DNA from: Allolobophora icterica
Lineage: Eukaryota; Annelida; Clitellata; Crassiclitellata; Lumbricidae
NCBI GenBank assembly: GCA_963556255.1
Contig: OY744611.1
Location: 1,049,030-1,113,029, forward strand
Direction: 5' to 3'
DNA length: 64,000 nt
Position 1 is the stretch's first letter; each line of letters begins with the position of its first letter. Positions 1-10,285 of this stretch are shown here, piece after piece. The notes below the pieces were generated by a model, which was not told the DNA's origin, did not search any database, and saw only the letters and a list, made by a program, of their open reading frames with translations. Made by a program: the position numbers and the translations under genes.

Positions 1-165
1 TTGAACATCAGGGGCTATAAGATATGCACGACATTCTTCCACTCCAAAGAGCCCGACAGCGGACGATAGAGGAAACCGACTATTGGAAATGGGTCTCGTA
101 AAACCGCCTGGAGGAAGGAAACGCGAAACCACATCCCTATCTTTACCAAGCACGATAGAAATGAC
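1..165 (-). repeat. edge of a fourth copy of the zinc-finger-associated module
   Basis: The reverse complement of this stretch matches 12180-12345 of module A. Shared points include the run 'acgagacccatttccaa', 'ctctttggagtgg' and 'agcccctg.tcttcaa'. The copy is cut off by the window start, so its zinc-finger part, if any, lies outside. Divergence is clear but the order of matching blocks is kept. Read from sequence by eye; percent identity was not computed. Confidence 0.6.
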
Positions 166-297
166 AAAAAAGAATGCAGTTGAAAAGTTTAACGGAACTC
201 TTCCTGGGGAGTGTCATGTTCGGTAGGAAGTATTTTTCATCGTTAAGCCCGCTTATAGTCTTTTTTTATATTTTCATCGCTGAAATCGCTGGATCAG

Positions 298-400
298 CGA
301 TGAAAATATACCTCAAACTAGAAGCTGGACGAAATGTCGTAGACGAAATGTCTGTAGACGAAGTGTTGTAGACGAAAAGTCTGTAGACGAATTGTCGCGG
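298..400. repeat. short minisatellite: one 'gatgaaaatata..aaactagaagctgga' unit plus tandem 'gtagacgaaatgtct' units
   Basis: At 298-333 there is one unit of a motif also seen in tandem at 16345-16660 and 17207-17350 (gatgaaaatat, then about 8 bases, then actagaagctgga). It runs into about five imperfect 15-16 bp units built on 'gtagacgaaatgtct' (333-396). No coding function is evident. Confidence 0.6.
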
Positions 401-1417
401 TCTGGCAGCCGCCCTCCCCACAATTCCGCTACAGTGTCACAGGACAGATGAAGAAGAACCACACTTAGGCCTACTAATCTGCATCTTAGGTCCACAATAT
501 CTGATGTCTTAATATCTTGCCAGAATTGTTTTGTATTTTCTGGCATCAGAACGGTCAGTTTAGAAATAATGTCATCTTTTTCTTCCGGGGAATCCCTCTC
601 GCCTCAGTTCTTGCATTTGGGTTTTGGACGCCTAATTTGCATATATATGCGTGCAATTAAGATTATCTTTACTGCATGAACAATTATGTAAAGAGAATTC
701 TTCACACCGCTCACACTCCTCGTTACCCGGTTTGTAAATGAAATGTTCACCTGCTTTATTACATTATGATCTAGAGATCATAACAGCAGACTACAACTTA
801 GCCTAATGTTTCGCTGGAAAGTCATTATATTTCTGTAATAGAAATATCTGATGGGAAGTACGCCTGTTTGGGCATGCTCCCGACGATAGCGTGATAGGGT
901 TGGATGGAATGAATCAATGTGTAATCGAATAAAAAACAGCCAGACGCATCCCACGCCCTCTGTAGGACTACTTATCATCTCCACACATGTCTTTCTGACT
1001 CTTTCAAGTTAAATCATAAAAACCTCAACCGTGTAAGCCTACAAAACAATCTGGGTCTACCCGAATCCCCGAAACTAGATAACATGTGGAAATGGAAAAT
1101 TGATCGAATTCCCGAAAACAATATTCTGCCAAGCGCTCGAATCCTGAAAACTAGTATGGATTAGCCGGCCAATATCCAATATCCAAATAGGCCTATAGTT
1201 GGCCTATATTTGAAAATGTATCTAAAAGTTAGATTTGCGCAAATAACGTTGTTGTAACTCGGAGAATAAATTTCGGAGATCCGACGAAATTCTGTTTCAG
1301 GAATTACGGTATCGGGAATTCGCTACGCGCCCAAAACAATCACCCGTAGGCCTACTGTAGTCGCAAACAAAGCCATGATAAATCATTCAAAACATTTAAA
1401 ACGTTTGAAATTACAGT
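401..1417. other. non-coding interval, nothing recognised
   Basis: No ORF with family features, no clear repeat boundary and no RNA gene were seen. The palindromic word taggcctac occurs around here, as it does through much of the window. Confidence 0.5.
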
Positions 1418-1665
1418 TATGAAGAGTTAAAGACGTGCGCATATGTAGCAAGAAGTGGATGGTGGATCAACTTAGAGAAGAGCCTTAGCTTATGTGGAGA
1501 TTATGATAATTATTAGGGCCTACGGTTGGGTGTCGTCCTACAGGTTTTCCATATTGCATTAAGTCAAGGAGCTTAATGATCATTAATGTGCCAGATCTCT
1601 TGTAATATGTTCACTTATTCCTTTATTGTACTACTTAAATTTCAAAATAGTAATCTTAGAAATAG
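1418..1665 (+). repeat. dispersed repeat R1, first part (copy A)
   Basis: This matches the second copy at about 54365-56330 in order. Shared blocks are 'tatgaagagttaaagacg', 'ggatcaactta.agaagagcc', 'atattgcatta' and 'aatttcaaaatagtaatctt'. The second copy carries a hAT-like element and a SINE that are absent here. The homology resumes at 4565-4900, so about 2.9 kb lies between the two parts in copy A. The nature of R1 is unknown. Confidence 0.65.
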
Positions 1666-1667
1666 TA

Positions 1668-1935
1668 TTGTTCATGGTCGAAGGTGTGGAGTGGGGGTGC
1701 CCCAGGGATCTGTTTTTGGACCGTTGCTTTTTGTTGTTTTCATAAACGACATTGACAGTGAAATTGTGTCAAAGATATCAAAGTTCGCCGATATAAATAC
1801 GAAAATGAGCAGAGAGGCGGACACGGAAGAAGAAGCCGATGTACTGAGGAACGACATCAAAAGACTGTAGGCCTACAGTTGGGCCGAGGATTGGCAGATG
1901 ATGTTCAACACAGAGAAATATAGCCCGGAGTCATC
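1668..1935 (+). pseudogene. reverse transcriptase fragment of a LINE
   Basis: The + frame contains the RT motif GVPQGSVFGPLLFVVFINDI followed by a degraded catalytic box, FADINT, where FADDT is expected. An in-frame stop follows at about 1868. Reading continues as WAEDWQMMFNTEKY, typical of the region after the YADD box in Jockey/CR1/L2-group and related RTs. Only about 90 codons survive. There is no endonuclease or 3' tail, so it is a dead fragment. Confidence 0.75.
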
Positions 1936-1975
1936 CAGGGCTGTCTAAATCGGTTCCTTCCAGTCTTGTTGTCAA

Positions 1976-2080
1976 GACCTTGAACCTCAAGACCAAGACC
2001 AAGACCAAGCCTTTGAACCTCGAGACCAAGACCAAGACCAAGACCTTGAACCTCAAGACCAAGACCAAGACCAAGACCCA
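1976..2080. repeat. GACCAA minisatellite
   Basis: Tandem 'accaag' units are organised in about 35-40 bp higher-order units that each contain 'ttgaacctc.agacc', three in a row. A shorter related patch lies at 3780-3792. Together they probably belong to the subterminal part of the surrounding element. Confidence 0.8.
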
Positions 2081-3375
2081 AAAAATCGCAATCAGGTCAA
2101 GACTTCTAAAATTGTCAAGTCGGAATATTCGCTATTTTAATTAAAACACGAGTCTTTTATTTTATTCAAGCAAATTAACTTTAAATGCAAACTGCAGAGA
2201 AATCCGAATTTGTACTCAAAAGTCCTTAATGCAAACTATTATTCCAAATGCCTTTTGTATTTTATAAAAACCAATTCTGTTGCCCTTATCCCCATGTCTC
2301 TCAGCTTAGACAGAAGGTTGTAATTAGTAAAAAAAATTCACAGTATCGCAGGTGATTCAGTTTTCCCGTGATGAGTTCGGCACAATTCATGACAACGTGC
2401 TCACCAACTATTTCTGCGGGTCAACTATTTCTGCCACAATCATTGCTTGATTTGGATAACCATATGATGAACAAAACATCCAGATCTTATAACCGAATCT
2501 GATTGGTTTTCCTCTTGTGAACATCTTTGTCCCATGATGTCCATAAAAAGGCACCATGGACTGACTGATCAATGCTAAGTTTTTCATGAAAACTTCAACA
2601 TTGCATCATGGATTTGTTTAGCTGATCATATAGTGGAGCAAATGTTGCCACTCTACAATCACAAAGAGATCTGTTGTCAGCTAGATTCCAGAAGATGAAC
2701 CTTTCTTTCTTTCTCCAGCTTTGTGCATCTTGAACTGTTACAGCTGTTGTTCCAATTTTTCATCTTTTGATAAGAAGGACCATCACCTTCGATTTCAGAG
2801 GATGAAACTTTTTGTGGATAGTCGGAGGTTTCTCCTGTTCTCTTTAGATTTGATTGATTATCTTGGTGTTCCTCCAGTAGCGTTGCTGGTGTATCTTTCG
2901 GAAAACCGTTCATATAGAATTATTTTCTAGCCTCTCGCTTTCTGTGTCTGTTCTCCCATACAAGATTTTGGTTTCTGTTGCCACTGCGGCTAGTGGTTGC
3001 TCATCATCGCTTCTACCACAGAATACATCTAATTCGCCACAAACATCCACAGGCTCTCCTGATGCCAGATCATTTTCATCTATTTGTTGACAATTTCGTT
3101 GCCATCAGCTGGTGGAAGGATGTAAATATCGGCCTCATCCTCGTAGCAACTATGTTCTGTAATTTTTTTGCCTCTGCTTGCCGCAGTGTTGTCGCGTCGT
3201 TGTCTGAATTCCCAATTTAAATATTCCAATTTATAATAAAATCACTGTCAAACACAAATGAATGGAAGAGAATGTGAAAAATAATGATGCATGCAAAAAT
3301 CAAACAATATCCAGTGGCAAACTAGTTACAAGGAAACACAATCACCATATATCATGGTAATACTAATGAGAATGC

Positions 3376-3744
3376 ACCAACGTTCCAAAAATGGAACATG
3401 CTTTGAAACTGGATTTTATCGTCTAGAGTTGGGCCCAATATTAGGTAACTGAGATTGTCATCACTGATTATAGGTATCATTTAAACAAATACAATATGTC
3501 TCACCTGTTAAATGATGACGCAAATATTTTTTTAAACTTCATAATTTTTTTGCTAAAAAATCTCAAAATTCGTCAAAATTACGCAACACTAGCGTAAAAA
3601 TAATTTAAATTAATCAGAAAATAGACGCTGTTTTATATTCGCCGTTCCTAGTTCTTTCATTTGCAGTCCAACGATAATAAATTTACCAAGGCATTATATA
3701 TTTTTATAGCACTACAATTTATGTTCCAAAAATGGAACGTTGGT
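3376..3744. mobile_element. small element with near-identical inverted termini
   Basis: The left end is 'accaacgttccaaaaatgg'; the right end is its reverse complement apart from the central A/T run, giving about 23 bp of terminal inverted repeat around 369 bp. Each terminus also folds on itself (gttcca, aaaa, tggaac). There is no coding capacity, and a target duplication is not obvious. It looks like a non-autonomous DNA element; the superfamily is undecided. Confidence 0.4.
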
Positions 3745-3835
3745 AAAATAAAGGTTAAAAATGAACTCGAGTGCACTCGAGACCAAGACCTTTGTCTCGA
3801 GGACAACAAGACTGGTTCCTTCCCGTTCTCGTCTC

Positions 3836-4410
3836 AGTTTTAATTGGGAACGCATTATCATACATTTTACTATAGTCTTCTATGAACAGGTCATAAGCTT
3901 TATTAGGGTTCCCATCTCTGCACAGTTTGTAAACTGGGTCCCAGTTCACTTCTGAAAGAGCTCGCTTAAATTGGGATAAACCTTCATCGTTCACTAAACG
4001 TGCGTCTCTTCGGTCACTCCTTATATAGGCCCTACTTTAGGCGTCTCTAAAGAGAAGGAGGCAAAAATGGGGAGATGGTCAGACAAATCCGACACCAGGA
4101 TCGAGGAGGTTACTAGATTAGACCAAGAGCTGCAGAAGATGTTATCTATTAGAGAATTAGTTATATCAGTAATCCTAGTAGGTCTGGTTATAGCCGGAAG
4201 GTAATGAGAGGATATTAAACAATTGTAAAATTTATTTGTTTCAGCATGTTCATTAATTTTTAACAAGTCTATATTAAAGCCTCCTAACAGTATAGCATCC
4301 TTTGATTTATTACTGATACATGAAACTAGTTCCTCGAATTCCTCATTGAAGTCCTTGAGGTGTTGCCCCGGGGGACGGTAAATAACTCATGGTTTGAGAA
4401 CATTTTTTAA
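3836..4410 (-). pseudogene. endonuclease-domain fragment of a CR1/L2/Jockey-type LINE ORF2
   Basis: Minus-strand reading gives YRPPGQ, LLGGFNIDLLK (the GDFN catalytic-core block of AP endonucleases, with D changed to G), the DNIF block and SDLSDHLPIFASF (the SDH motif). A linker of the kind that precedes RT follows (SEVNWDPVY...). Stops occur at about 4391 and about 4021. The RT domain is missing because the fragment ends at the junction with the GACCAA-rich element. It is dead. Confidence 0.75.
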
Positions 4411-4564
4411 GCTGGACTTTAATTAATAGACTCTCATAGGTACTATGTTTGCTTGAATTCCCAAGGGGACAGTATTGCTGGTAATTTAGACCCTCTTTTA
4501 CGAAAAATCACACTCCCCCTCCTCTACCTCCCACTCTGGGCCGATTTAGAAAGTCGTATCCAGG

Positions 4565-4900
4565 TATACATATAATTATACGACTGATATCCTAGTTGCT
4601 AGTAGAAAGTCAAATGTATTCGCTAGATGACAGTATTTACTTTCAAAATTTCCAGCTTACCTTTCACTGCAGCAATACACTTTAATCGATCGCCATTTTG
4701 TGGTGATAACACTGTATAAAACAGATTCGACTTAACGCCAAATCTGGTTAGATTCTATAACTCTTTGCATACAATTTATTGGAAAACACATTTAATAACC
4801 GACAGCTAAGTCAGTTAGGGACTTGCTAATCTTATGACTGGAGGTTAGTGCTTTTATGCTGGATGCGATGGCTGGAAAGTTATTCCGACGAACATAATGT
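4565..4900 (+). repeat. dispersed repeat R1, second part (copy A)
   Basis: This matches 56340-56640. Shared words include 'gtattcgctagatg', 'cgccattttgtg.tgat', 'ctggttagattctataact' and 'gacttgctaat.ttatg'. It lies in the same order and orientation as the first part, which supports one larger repeat unit. Confidence 0.65.
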
Positions 4901-5095
4901 AATAAATGTAAATGTAAATGGTTTATGTGACCGTATGACCTGCACTTTGCTCATTTTTCAATGAGTTGAACGGGTGAGATCTTTCACCACCGCTGCCCTT
5001 ATGTAGCACGCAGTTTCAGGTCCCCGTTTGAATAGACGCCTACGGACCGTGCTAAGCCTTAGACTAAAGTCTTGTCATGCATCTTTAAAACATTT

Positions 5096-6643
5096 GAGTC
5101 ATTTTCCGGTAAATGCATAAATTGACAATTCAGCTGTCCCCGGTCATTTCTAAGAAAACAATGCCCAGTCTGATCATGCTAAGTGATTAGATTAAAACGT
5201 TATTGATCAGTCAAAAATTTAAGACCTTTGAAAGTAATTCAGAGCAATAAAATAATTTATTACAATTTATTTTGAATTTAAAATGTTCCACTCCGTTACC
5301 GTCCCTAGGCTATAGTACATATTGCTTTCGTCTACAATTTCAAAATGATTTGCATTAAACCCAAAAATGTGACTGTTTCTTTTATAATAAACATAATTGC
5401 ATATTTCTAAATACAACTTAGAAACTTACAACTTCAGTATAATTTTTAAAAATATATTTTAACTTGTCCCCGGAAAATTATGTCCGCTCCGTTAAAATGT
5501 AGAAATTATCTCGTATCTCACAACCCTTCCAGTTCTTTGGTCCCGCTACTTAACACATCTCTTCTGTGAAGATCTATGTAAGTAAGTATGTCTTCATACA
5601 GGATCTGAATGCTAAGACAAATTTCTTACAAATTTTCATTTATTACGTACCTCATGTATTTTTTCATAATACATCCACTCCGTTACTGCATTTTGGCAAT
5701 GATTATGAATAAATATAATTTAAATAATATTTTTAATATAACATTTATAAGCTATATAATGAGTGTACCGACGATTAATGTGGACGCATGAGAGATAATA
5801 TGATATTTACCGTGCTGATACACAATTTGTCCACTCCGTTAACTGTCCACTCAGTTACCATAAATGTGACCCTTGAGGTACTAAAATTTATTCCACTGTC
5901 AGGATAAGTCGTCTACTTAAATTATCATTTCTAATACAACTTATATAACAATATATGACATTTTAAATAAATTTTTGCTTCGGCAGACTGTTTTTTTTAA
6001 AGTTCACTTTTCACATTCTGTGCTCAATTCTCGACAAATGGTAACGGAGCGGAACTTTTTATGATAATTTTTTATGTAATTTTGATGTTATGAGCAGATT
6101 TTTAAGACAACATCATAAATATTTTAATGTTTTTGTTCATTTGATCACTGGTAGGCTAATGATTAGCTGAAGTGATTTTTATTTTGTTAGTTGGCCAAAA
6201 AAAAATACAGTCAACTTTACGTTGATTAGATTCCCTATTTTTCTTTCGGTAACGGAGTGGAACTTCTTAACAAAATTTAAAATGTGATGGAATTAAATAA
6301 TCATTTGTATTGTAATTTCTTTTATATTTATTTTATAAACATTAATACTAAGAACATATTGGCATGTCAAACTACGCAGTAGGAAGCTGTCTACTATATA
6401 TAAATAGCTCATATGTTTTGGTAACGGAGTAACGGAGTGGACAAACATTCCACTCCGTTTTTCGTAGGGCTATTTTCTTTCTGCTAAAAACTTCATAATT
6501 TTACATATTAGTGCAAAACCAAATATATATTAGTGAAATAGAAATATTCAAGATTTGCTTCAAACAAAAATCAATGTAATTTGCCAAAAAAAATTTTTTG
6601 CTTCTTCAATTAGTGAATGTGACATATTACCGGAAAATGACTC
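5096..6643 (+). mobile_element. 1.55 kb TIR element 'GAGTC', copy 1
   Basis: The ends are GAGTCATTTTCCGGTAA and its exact reverse complement. They are flanked by the 4-bp direct repeat attt (5092-5095 and 6644-6647). The interior is AT-rich and non-coding. It carries a mirrored set of a 10-11 bp motif. It reads CCACTCCGTTA in the left half (about 5288, 5675 and 5831, with variants at 5483 and 5846). It reads TAACGGAGTGG in the right half (about 6249 and 6422-6440, with a variant at 6041). The whole unit recurs inverted at 18597-20153. A 4-bp duplication and GAG terminus would fit Sola-like or other 4-bp-TSD families, but with no transposase the superfamily stays open. Confidence 0.88.
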
Positions 6644-6847
6644 ATTTACATTTACATTTATTGGTCTAATAGTCGTTGATAAATAATCATGTGTAAATAA
6701 ATAATGTAAGGTTGGACAATTAAGCAATCTTACGTTTTACCGTTACATTGGTTGAATTTTGGTACTTGTTCTGTGGATATTGTCTAGGTGATTATTATTT
6801 ATATATTCACTTGACGAACGAATGTAATAAACGCTCAGTGTCTTTCC
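6644..6847. other. AT-rich spacer, nothing recognised
   Basis: This lies between the 1.55 kb TIR element and the RTE-like insertion. It starts with short 'atttac' repeats and has no other visible feature. Confidence 0.5.
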
Positions 6848-6864
6848 CATAAATGACAGGAAAT
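6848..6864. repeat. 17-bp target-site duplication of the RTE-like LINE, left copy
   Basis: The sequence cataaatgacaggaaat is repeated exactly at 10269-10285, bracketing the LINE. Bases next to the repeat differ on both sides, so 17 bp is the full length. A perfect long duplication points to target-primed reverse transcription and a recent event. Confidence 0.93.
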
Positions 6865-9800
6865 CTTCTTCTTCTTTTCCTTCAGGATCGAATTAATCCC
6901 TCTTTGGAGAGGGGTCAGCCACTCGGATCCTTCTCTTCCACTTGTTTCTTTCTTGAGCATCTTCTTTCTTCAGTTTTAGGAGTTTTAGGTCTTGTTGTAT
7001 CGTGTCTTCCCATCTCTTCCTCTGTCGTCCCCGACTGCGGCGTCCGTATACCTCTGCATTCATGATTCTTTTCACACAACTATCATCCTCTTTTCTCATT
7101 ACATGTCCATACCACCTCAGCCTGGTCTCTCGTACTTTGTCAGTTATATATGCCACCCCGAGCTTCTTTCTGATGTCCACATTTCTTTTCCTGTCCTTCA
7201 GTGAGATCCCAAGTATCCATCGTAGCATTCTCATCTCTGTTCTCTCCAGTAACCCTTCATCCCTTTTTGTCAGCGCCCAGGCCTCTGCTCCATATAGCAT
7301 CACCGGTCTTACCATTGTTTTGTATACCTTTCCCTTGAGTTGAGTTGGCATTTTGGCGTCACACAACACTCCCGTTAGTTCTCTCCATTTCTGCCAAGCC
7401 ACCTTAATCCTGTTCCTGATGTCATGCTCGCAGCCACCCTGTGCATTCATGGTCGATCCCAGATATTTAAATGTTTCAACCTGTTTCAGTGACTTTCCTG
7501 CATTGTCTCTGATCTCAATTGCTTCCGTTGTTTTTGAGCAGACCATGGTTTCTGTCTTATTGATGTTTATCTTAAGACCCTTGCTCTCCACTGCCATCTG
7601 CCAGTCTGTAAAACGTGCTTGCATCTTCGCCTCTGCATCGTCCGCTAGTATAAGATCATCCGCATACAGCATGTCCCAAGGTACCTCTCTCCTTACATGT
7701 TCTGATATTGCATCCATCACAATAATAAACAGTAGAGGACTCAGGCACGATCCTTGATGTACACCCACTCGTATCTCGAATTCTCCTGTGTTGCCTATAC
7801 TGCTCCTCACTGTTGTTCTTGCACCTTCATACATTGACTTTACCAAGCGCACAATTACCTCCGAGACTCCCTTCTTCCTCAAACTCCAGTAAACGACATC
7901 CCTTGGAACTCTATCAAAAGCTTTTTCCATATCCACGAAGGTCCAGTATCTTTTGTTGTTTCCTTCTAAAACCTTTTCCTGTACCTGTCTCAGTATGAAC
8001 ACTGCATCTGTTGTACCCCTCCCTGGCCTGAAGCCAAACTGGTTGTCATGTAGCTCAACCCGCTCTCTGATACGCCTCTCAATGATCTTTTCATACACCT
8101 TGAGTACGACCTCCAACAATTTGATTCCTCTGTAATTCCCGCATTCCAGCACATCTCCTTTCTGCTTGTATAACGCTAGTATTTCACTTTCTTTCAAATC
8201 CTGGGGTAGTTTTTCCTGCTTCATGAAGTTGTTTAAGATGACATATAACCATTCAACCCCATTTTGTTCCAGTGCCTTAAACATTTCGGCCGTCATTCCA
8301 GATGGCCCCGGTGCCTTGTTGTTCTTCATCATTGCAATTGCTGTCTCAATCTCTTTATAGGTGATTTCCATCTCTGGTCCTGCTACAGGGTTGGTCTCCT
8401 GTAGAGGCTCCCTTGGGTTTTCTTCATTTAGCAGTTCCTCGAAGTATGTTTTCCATCTGGATCTGATTGCCTCCTCATCGATGAGTATTTTACCATTCTT
8501 GTCCTTAATAACATTTACTGACTGTTTATCTTGTCGACTTCTTTGTCTTGCCCTTGCTATTTTATATATCTTGCCCTCCCCTTCTTTGGTGTCTAGCTCC
8601 TGGTACATATGTTGTAACGCCCTATTTTTGGCTATTGCCACAGACCTTTTAGCTTCCCGACAGGTTGCCTTGTATTCTGCTCTCCGTCCATCATCGTGTC
8701 GGTTCATCTGCCAGTTCTTATAGGCGGTCTTCTTGCTTTGTATTGCCGTCTGCACCTCTGCCTCCCACCACCAAGTATCTCTCTCCTTCCTTTTTTGTCC
8801 CTTTGTTGTTCCACACACCTGCTTTGCCGCCCCCAGCACGCCGCTTTTCAGTTTGTCCCATGTCACCTCCTCTGCTCCAGCTAATCGTGCCTGCACCTCC
8901 AGTTTGTAAGCATCTTTTATATCTCCCTTCAGTTTCCAAGTTCTGATACGTTCCTTTTGCTTGATCTGTTTTCTTTTCTGATGTTGAGTTTGCACCATCA
9001 TGTCCATGATCAGTACCCTGTGTTGGCTGACCACTGCCTCTCCTGGTATAACTTTGCAATCACGTATATGCTTTCTATCCTCCCTCCTCACCAGTAGGTA
9101 GTCAATCTGGCTTGCATTTCTTCCACTGCGGTATGTTATTCGGTGTTCATCTGATTTTCTAAAGTATGTGTTTACAATAGCCAGATCCAATCCCTGTGCA
9201 GCTTCTAATAATCTGTCTCCTTCTTCATTTCTTCTACCGAAACCGTGACCTCCGTGTACTTCCTCAAATCCGTCAGCCTCTATGCCTACATGTCCATTCA
9301 TATCGGCGCCCACAACTAGGTGCTCCGTGTTCGGTATGTTTCTAATAAAGGTTTCCAGGTCTTCGTGGAAACTGTCCTTTTCCTCCTGTGTACATCCAGT
9401 CTGCGGGGCATATCCAGAAACCACATTGATGATCTGCCCCTGTATCACCAGTCTTAGAGCCATAAGTCTGTCACTAACTCTTGTCACATCCACCACCTTC
9501 TCCTTAAACTCAGGGTCCAATATCACTCCCACTCCATTCTGTTTGTTTCCACCTCCACTAAACAGTAGCTTGAATCCATCTCCCAGCTCTCTGGCTCCCT
9601 GTCCGGTCCATCTGACCTCCTGAACACACAAGATATTTATTGCTCTTCTCTGCATTACATCAATGATCTCTCTAGATCTACCTGTAAGGCTCCCCACATT
9701 CCATGTGGCTAGCCTAACTCTACAGTCGTCGCTTGCGGGGTACGCCCTAGCCCTAACTCTAAATTCGTCGCTTGTGGGGTACGCCCTAGCAGTCCCTTGC

Positions 9801-10268
9801 TGATTTCTCACACCGCCCGGGCGACGATGCGCGTCGTTTCCAGAGAACGCCCTAGCCCTATGCTCAATCGAAAGTGTATGAAGATCCATAGAAAATTTTG
9901 GAGCAAAGTTTCACAACCGGATGCCCTTCCTGACGTCAACCCCTTTCGGTTTGGAACCTAGCCTTTGATGCAAGCACCTACCCGCAAGGCAGCGAGGGCT
10001 TCAGGCTTATTTAAAGGCGGCCTGTACTCGCCTTGTCACATGACCGTCATAGAGCATCTGCAGCTTTTATCATAGGATGCGGTGCCACCCACATCCCATA
10101 CCGCGCCCTGATAGCCTTGTCGCTGTTGGTCCGCGACTGCTTATTCGACAGGGTATACCTGCTTATTTCGCAGCTAGCCTCTATATCTAGAGGTCGTTCC
10201 ACTATCCGCCACCTGTGGACGCGTGTGGTAGCAGTACAGCTCTCCCCCACAAGTACAGCTCTCCCCCA
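6865..10268 (-). mobile_element. RTE-like non-LTR retrotransposon, apparently full length
   Basis: The 3.4 kb element lies on the minus strand between the two copies of a 17-bp duplication. Its 3' end (6865-6880) is a short GAA/AAG-type simple tail, as is common in RTE-type LINEs that lack poly(A). Its 5' end (10233-10270) carries two tandem 19-bp units. A long single ORF fills most of it, with a 5' leader of about 380 bp. Family assignment rests on the protein, so RTE versus a neighbouring clade is uncertain. Confidence 0.88.
6893..9889 (-). CDS. LINE polyprotein: AP endonuclease plus reverse transcriptase
   Basis: The 998-residue ORF should perform target-primed reverse transcription: the endonuclease nicks target DNA and the RT copies the element RNA. 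Residues about 58-310 form an exonuclease-endonuclease-phosphatase domain (ATWNVGSL, CVQEVRW, GYAPQTG, GADMNGHVG, QIDYLLVRR and a final SQHR block where SDH is usual). RT spans about 530-800 with FGFRPGRGTTDA, VDMEKAFDRV, GVHQGSCLSPLLF and the catalytic MLYADDLILADD at about 743. The C-terminal part has LRWILGISLKDRKRN and RLRWYGHVMR, seen in many RTE-type proteins. Near the N terminus a 13-residue unit repeats (RAYPTSDEFRVR, RAYPASDDCRVR). The first ATG at 9889 is used here, although initiation could be later. There are no internal stops, so it may be active. Confidence 0.92.
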   Translation of the reverse strand: MDLHTLSIEHRARAFSGNDAHRRPGGVRNQQGTARAYPTSDEFRVRARAYPASDDCRVRLATWNVGSLTGRSREIIDVMQRRAINILCVQEVRWTGQGARELGDGFKLLFSGGGNKQNGVGVILDPEFKEKVVDVTRVSDRLMALRLVIQGQIINVVSGYAPQTGCTQEEKDSFHEDLETFIRNIPNTEHLVVGADMNGHVGIEADGFEEVHGGHGFGRRNEEGDRLLEAAQGLDLAIVNTYFRKSDEHRITYRSGRNASQIDYLLVRREDRKHIRDCKVIPGEAVVSQHRVLIMDMMVQTQHQKRKQIKQKERIRTWKLKGDIKDAYKLEVQARLAGAEEVTWDKLKSGVLGAAKQVCGTTKGQKRKERDTWWWEAEVQTAIQSKKTAYKNWQMNRHDDGRRAEYKATCREAKRSVAIAKNRALQHMYQELDTKEGEGKIYKIARARQRSRQDKQSVNVIKDKNGKILIDEEAIRSRWKTYFEELLNEENPREPLQETNPVAGPEMEITYKEIETAIAMMKNNKAPGPSGMTAEMFKALEQNGVEWLYVILNNFMKQEKLPQDLKESEILALYKQKGDVLECGNYRGIKLLEVVLKVYEKIIERRIRERVELHDNQFGFRPGRGTTDAVFILRQVQEKVLEGNNKRYWTFVDMEKAFDRVPRDVVYWSLRKKGVSEVIVRLVKSMYEGARTTVRSSIGNTGEFEIRVGVHQGSCLSPLLFIIVMDAISEHVRREVPWDMLYADDLILADDAEAKMQARFTDWQMAVESKGLKININKTETMVCSKTTEAIEIRDNAGKSLKQVETFKYLGSTMNAQGGCEHDIRNRIKVAWQKWRELTGVLCDAKMPTQLKGKVYKTMVRPVMLYGAEAWALTKRDEGLLERTEMRMLRWILGISLKDRKRNVDIRKKLGVAYITDKVRETRLRWYGHVMRKEDDSCVKRIMNAEVYGRRSRGRQRKRWEDTIQQDLKLLKLKKEDAQERNKWKRRIRVADPSPKRD

Positions 10269-10270
10269 CA
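10233..10270. repeat. two tandem 19-bp units at the 5' end of the RTE-like LINE
   Basis: The unit agtacagctctcccccaca occurs twice without a gap (10233-10251 and 10252-10270). Its last two bases overlap the start of the target duplication. It is either a 5'-end tandem typical of some RTE elements or a duplication made at integration. Confidence 0.85.
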
Positions 10271-10285
10271 TAAATGACAGGAAAT
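10269..10285. repeat. 17-bp target-site duplication of the RTE-like LINE, right copy
   Basis: This is an exact repeat of 6848-6864. It sits at the left boundary of module A (10286 onward matches the reverse complement of 28800 downward, and 60355 upward). Confidence 0.93.

Larger units (their letters stand above)
1936..3835. mobile_element. possible hAT-like DNA transposon remnant
   Basis: The left end reads CAGGGCTG and then 'ccagtcttgttgtc'. The same 14-base word occurs inverted near 3797-3816. Both ends are rich in GACCAA repeats. A CAGGG-type terminus is usual for hAT, but no 8-bp target duplication was found and the right terminus seems lost at the junction with a LINE fragment. The interior (2280-3230) is AT-rich with short broken minus-strand frames that I cannot assign to a transposase. 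Confidence 0.3.

Noticed and set aside
5609..5791. 60-codon ORF, repeated as a 63-codon ORF at 19449-19640
   Set aside because: It lies in the AT-rich interior of the 1.55 kb TIR element, lacks any motif and is not kept in exact length between the two copies.
7002..9623. Many plus-strand ORFs of 60-134 codons
   Set aside because: They are antisense shadows of the RTE-like LINE ORF.
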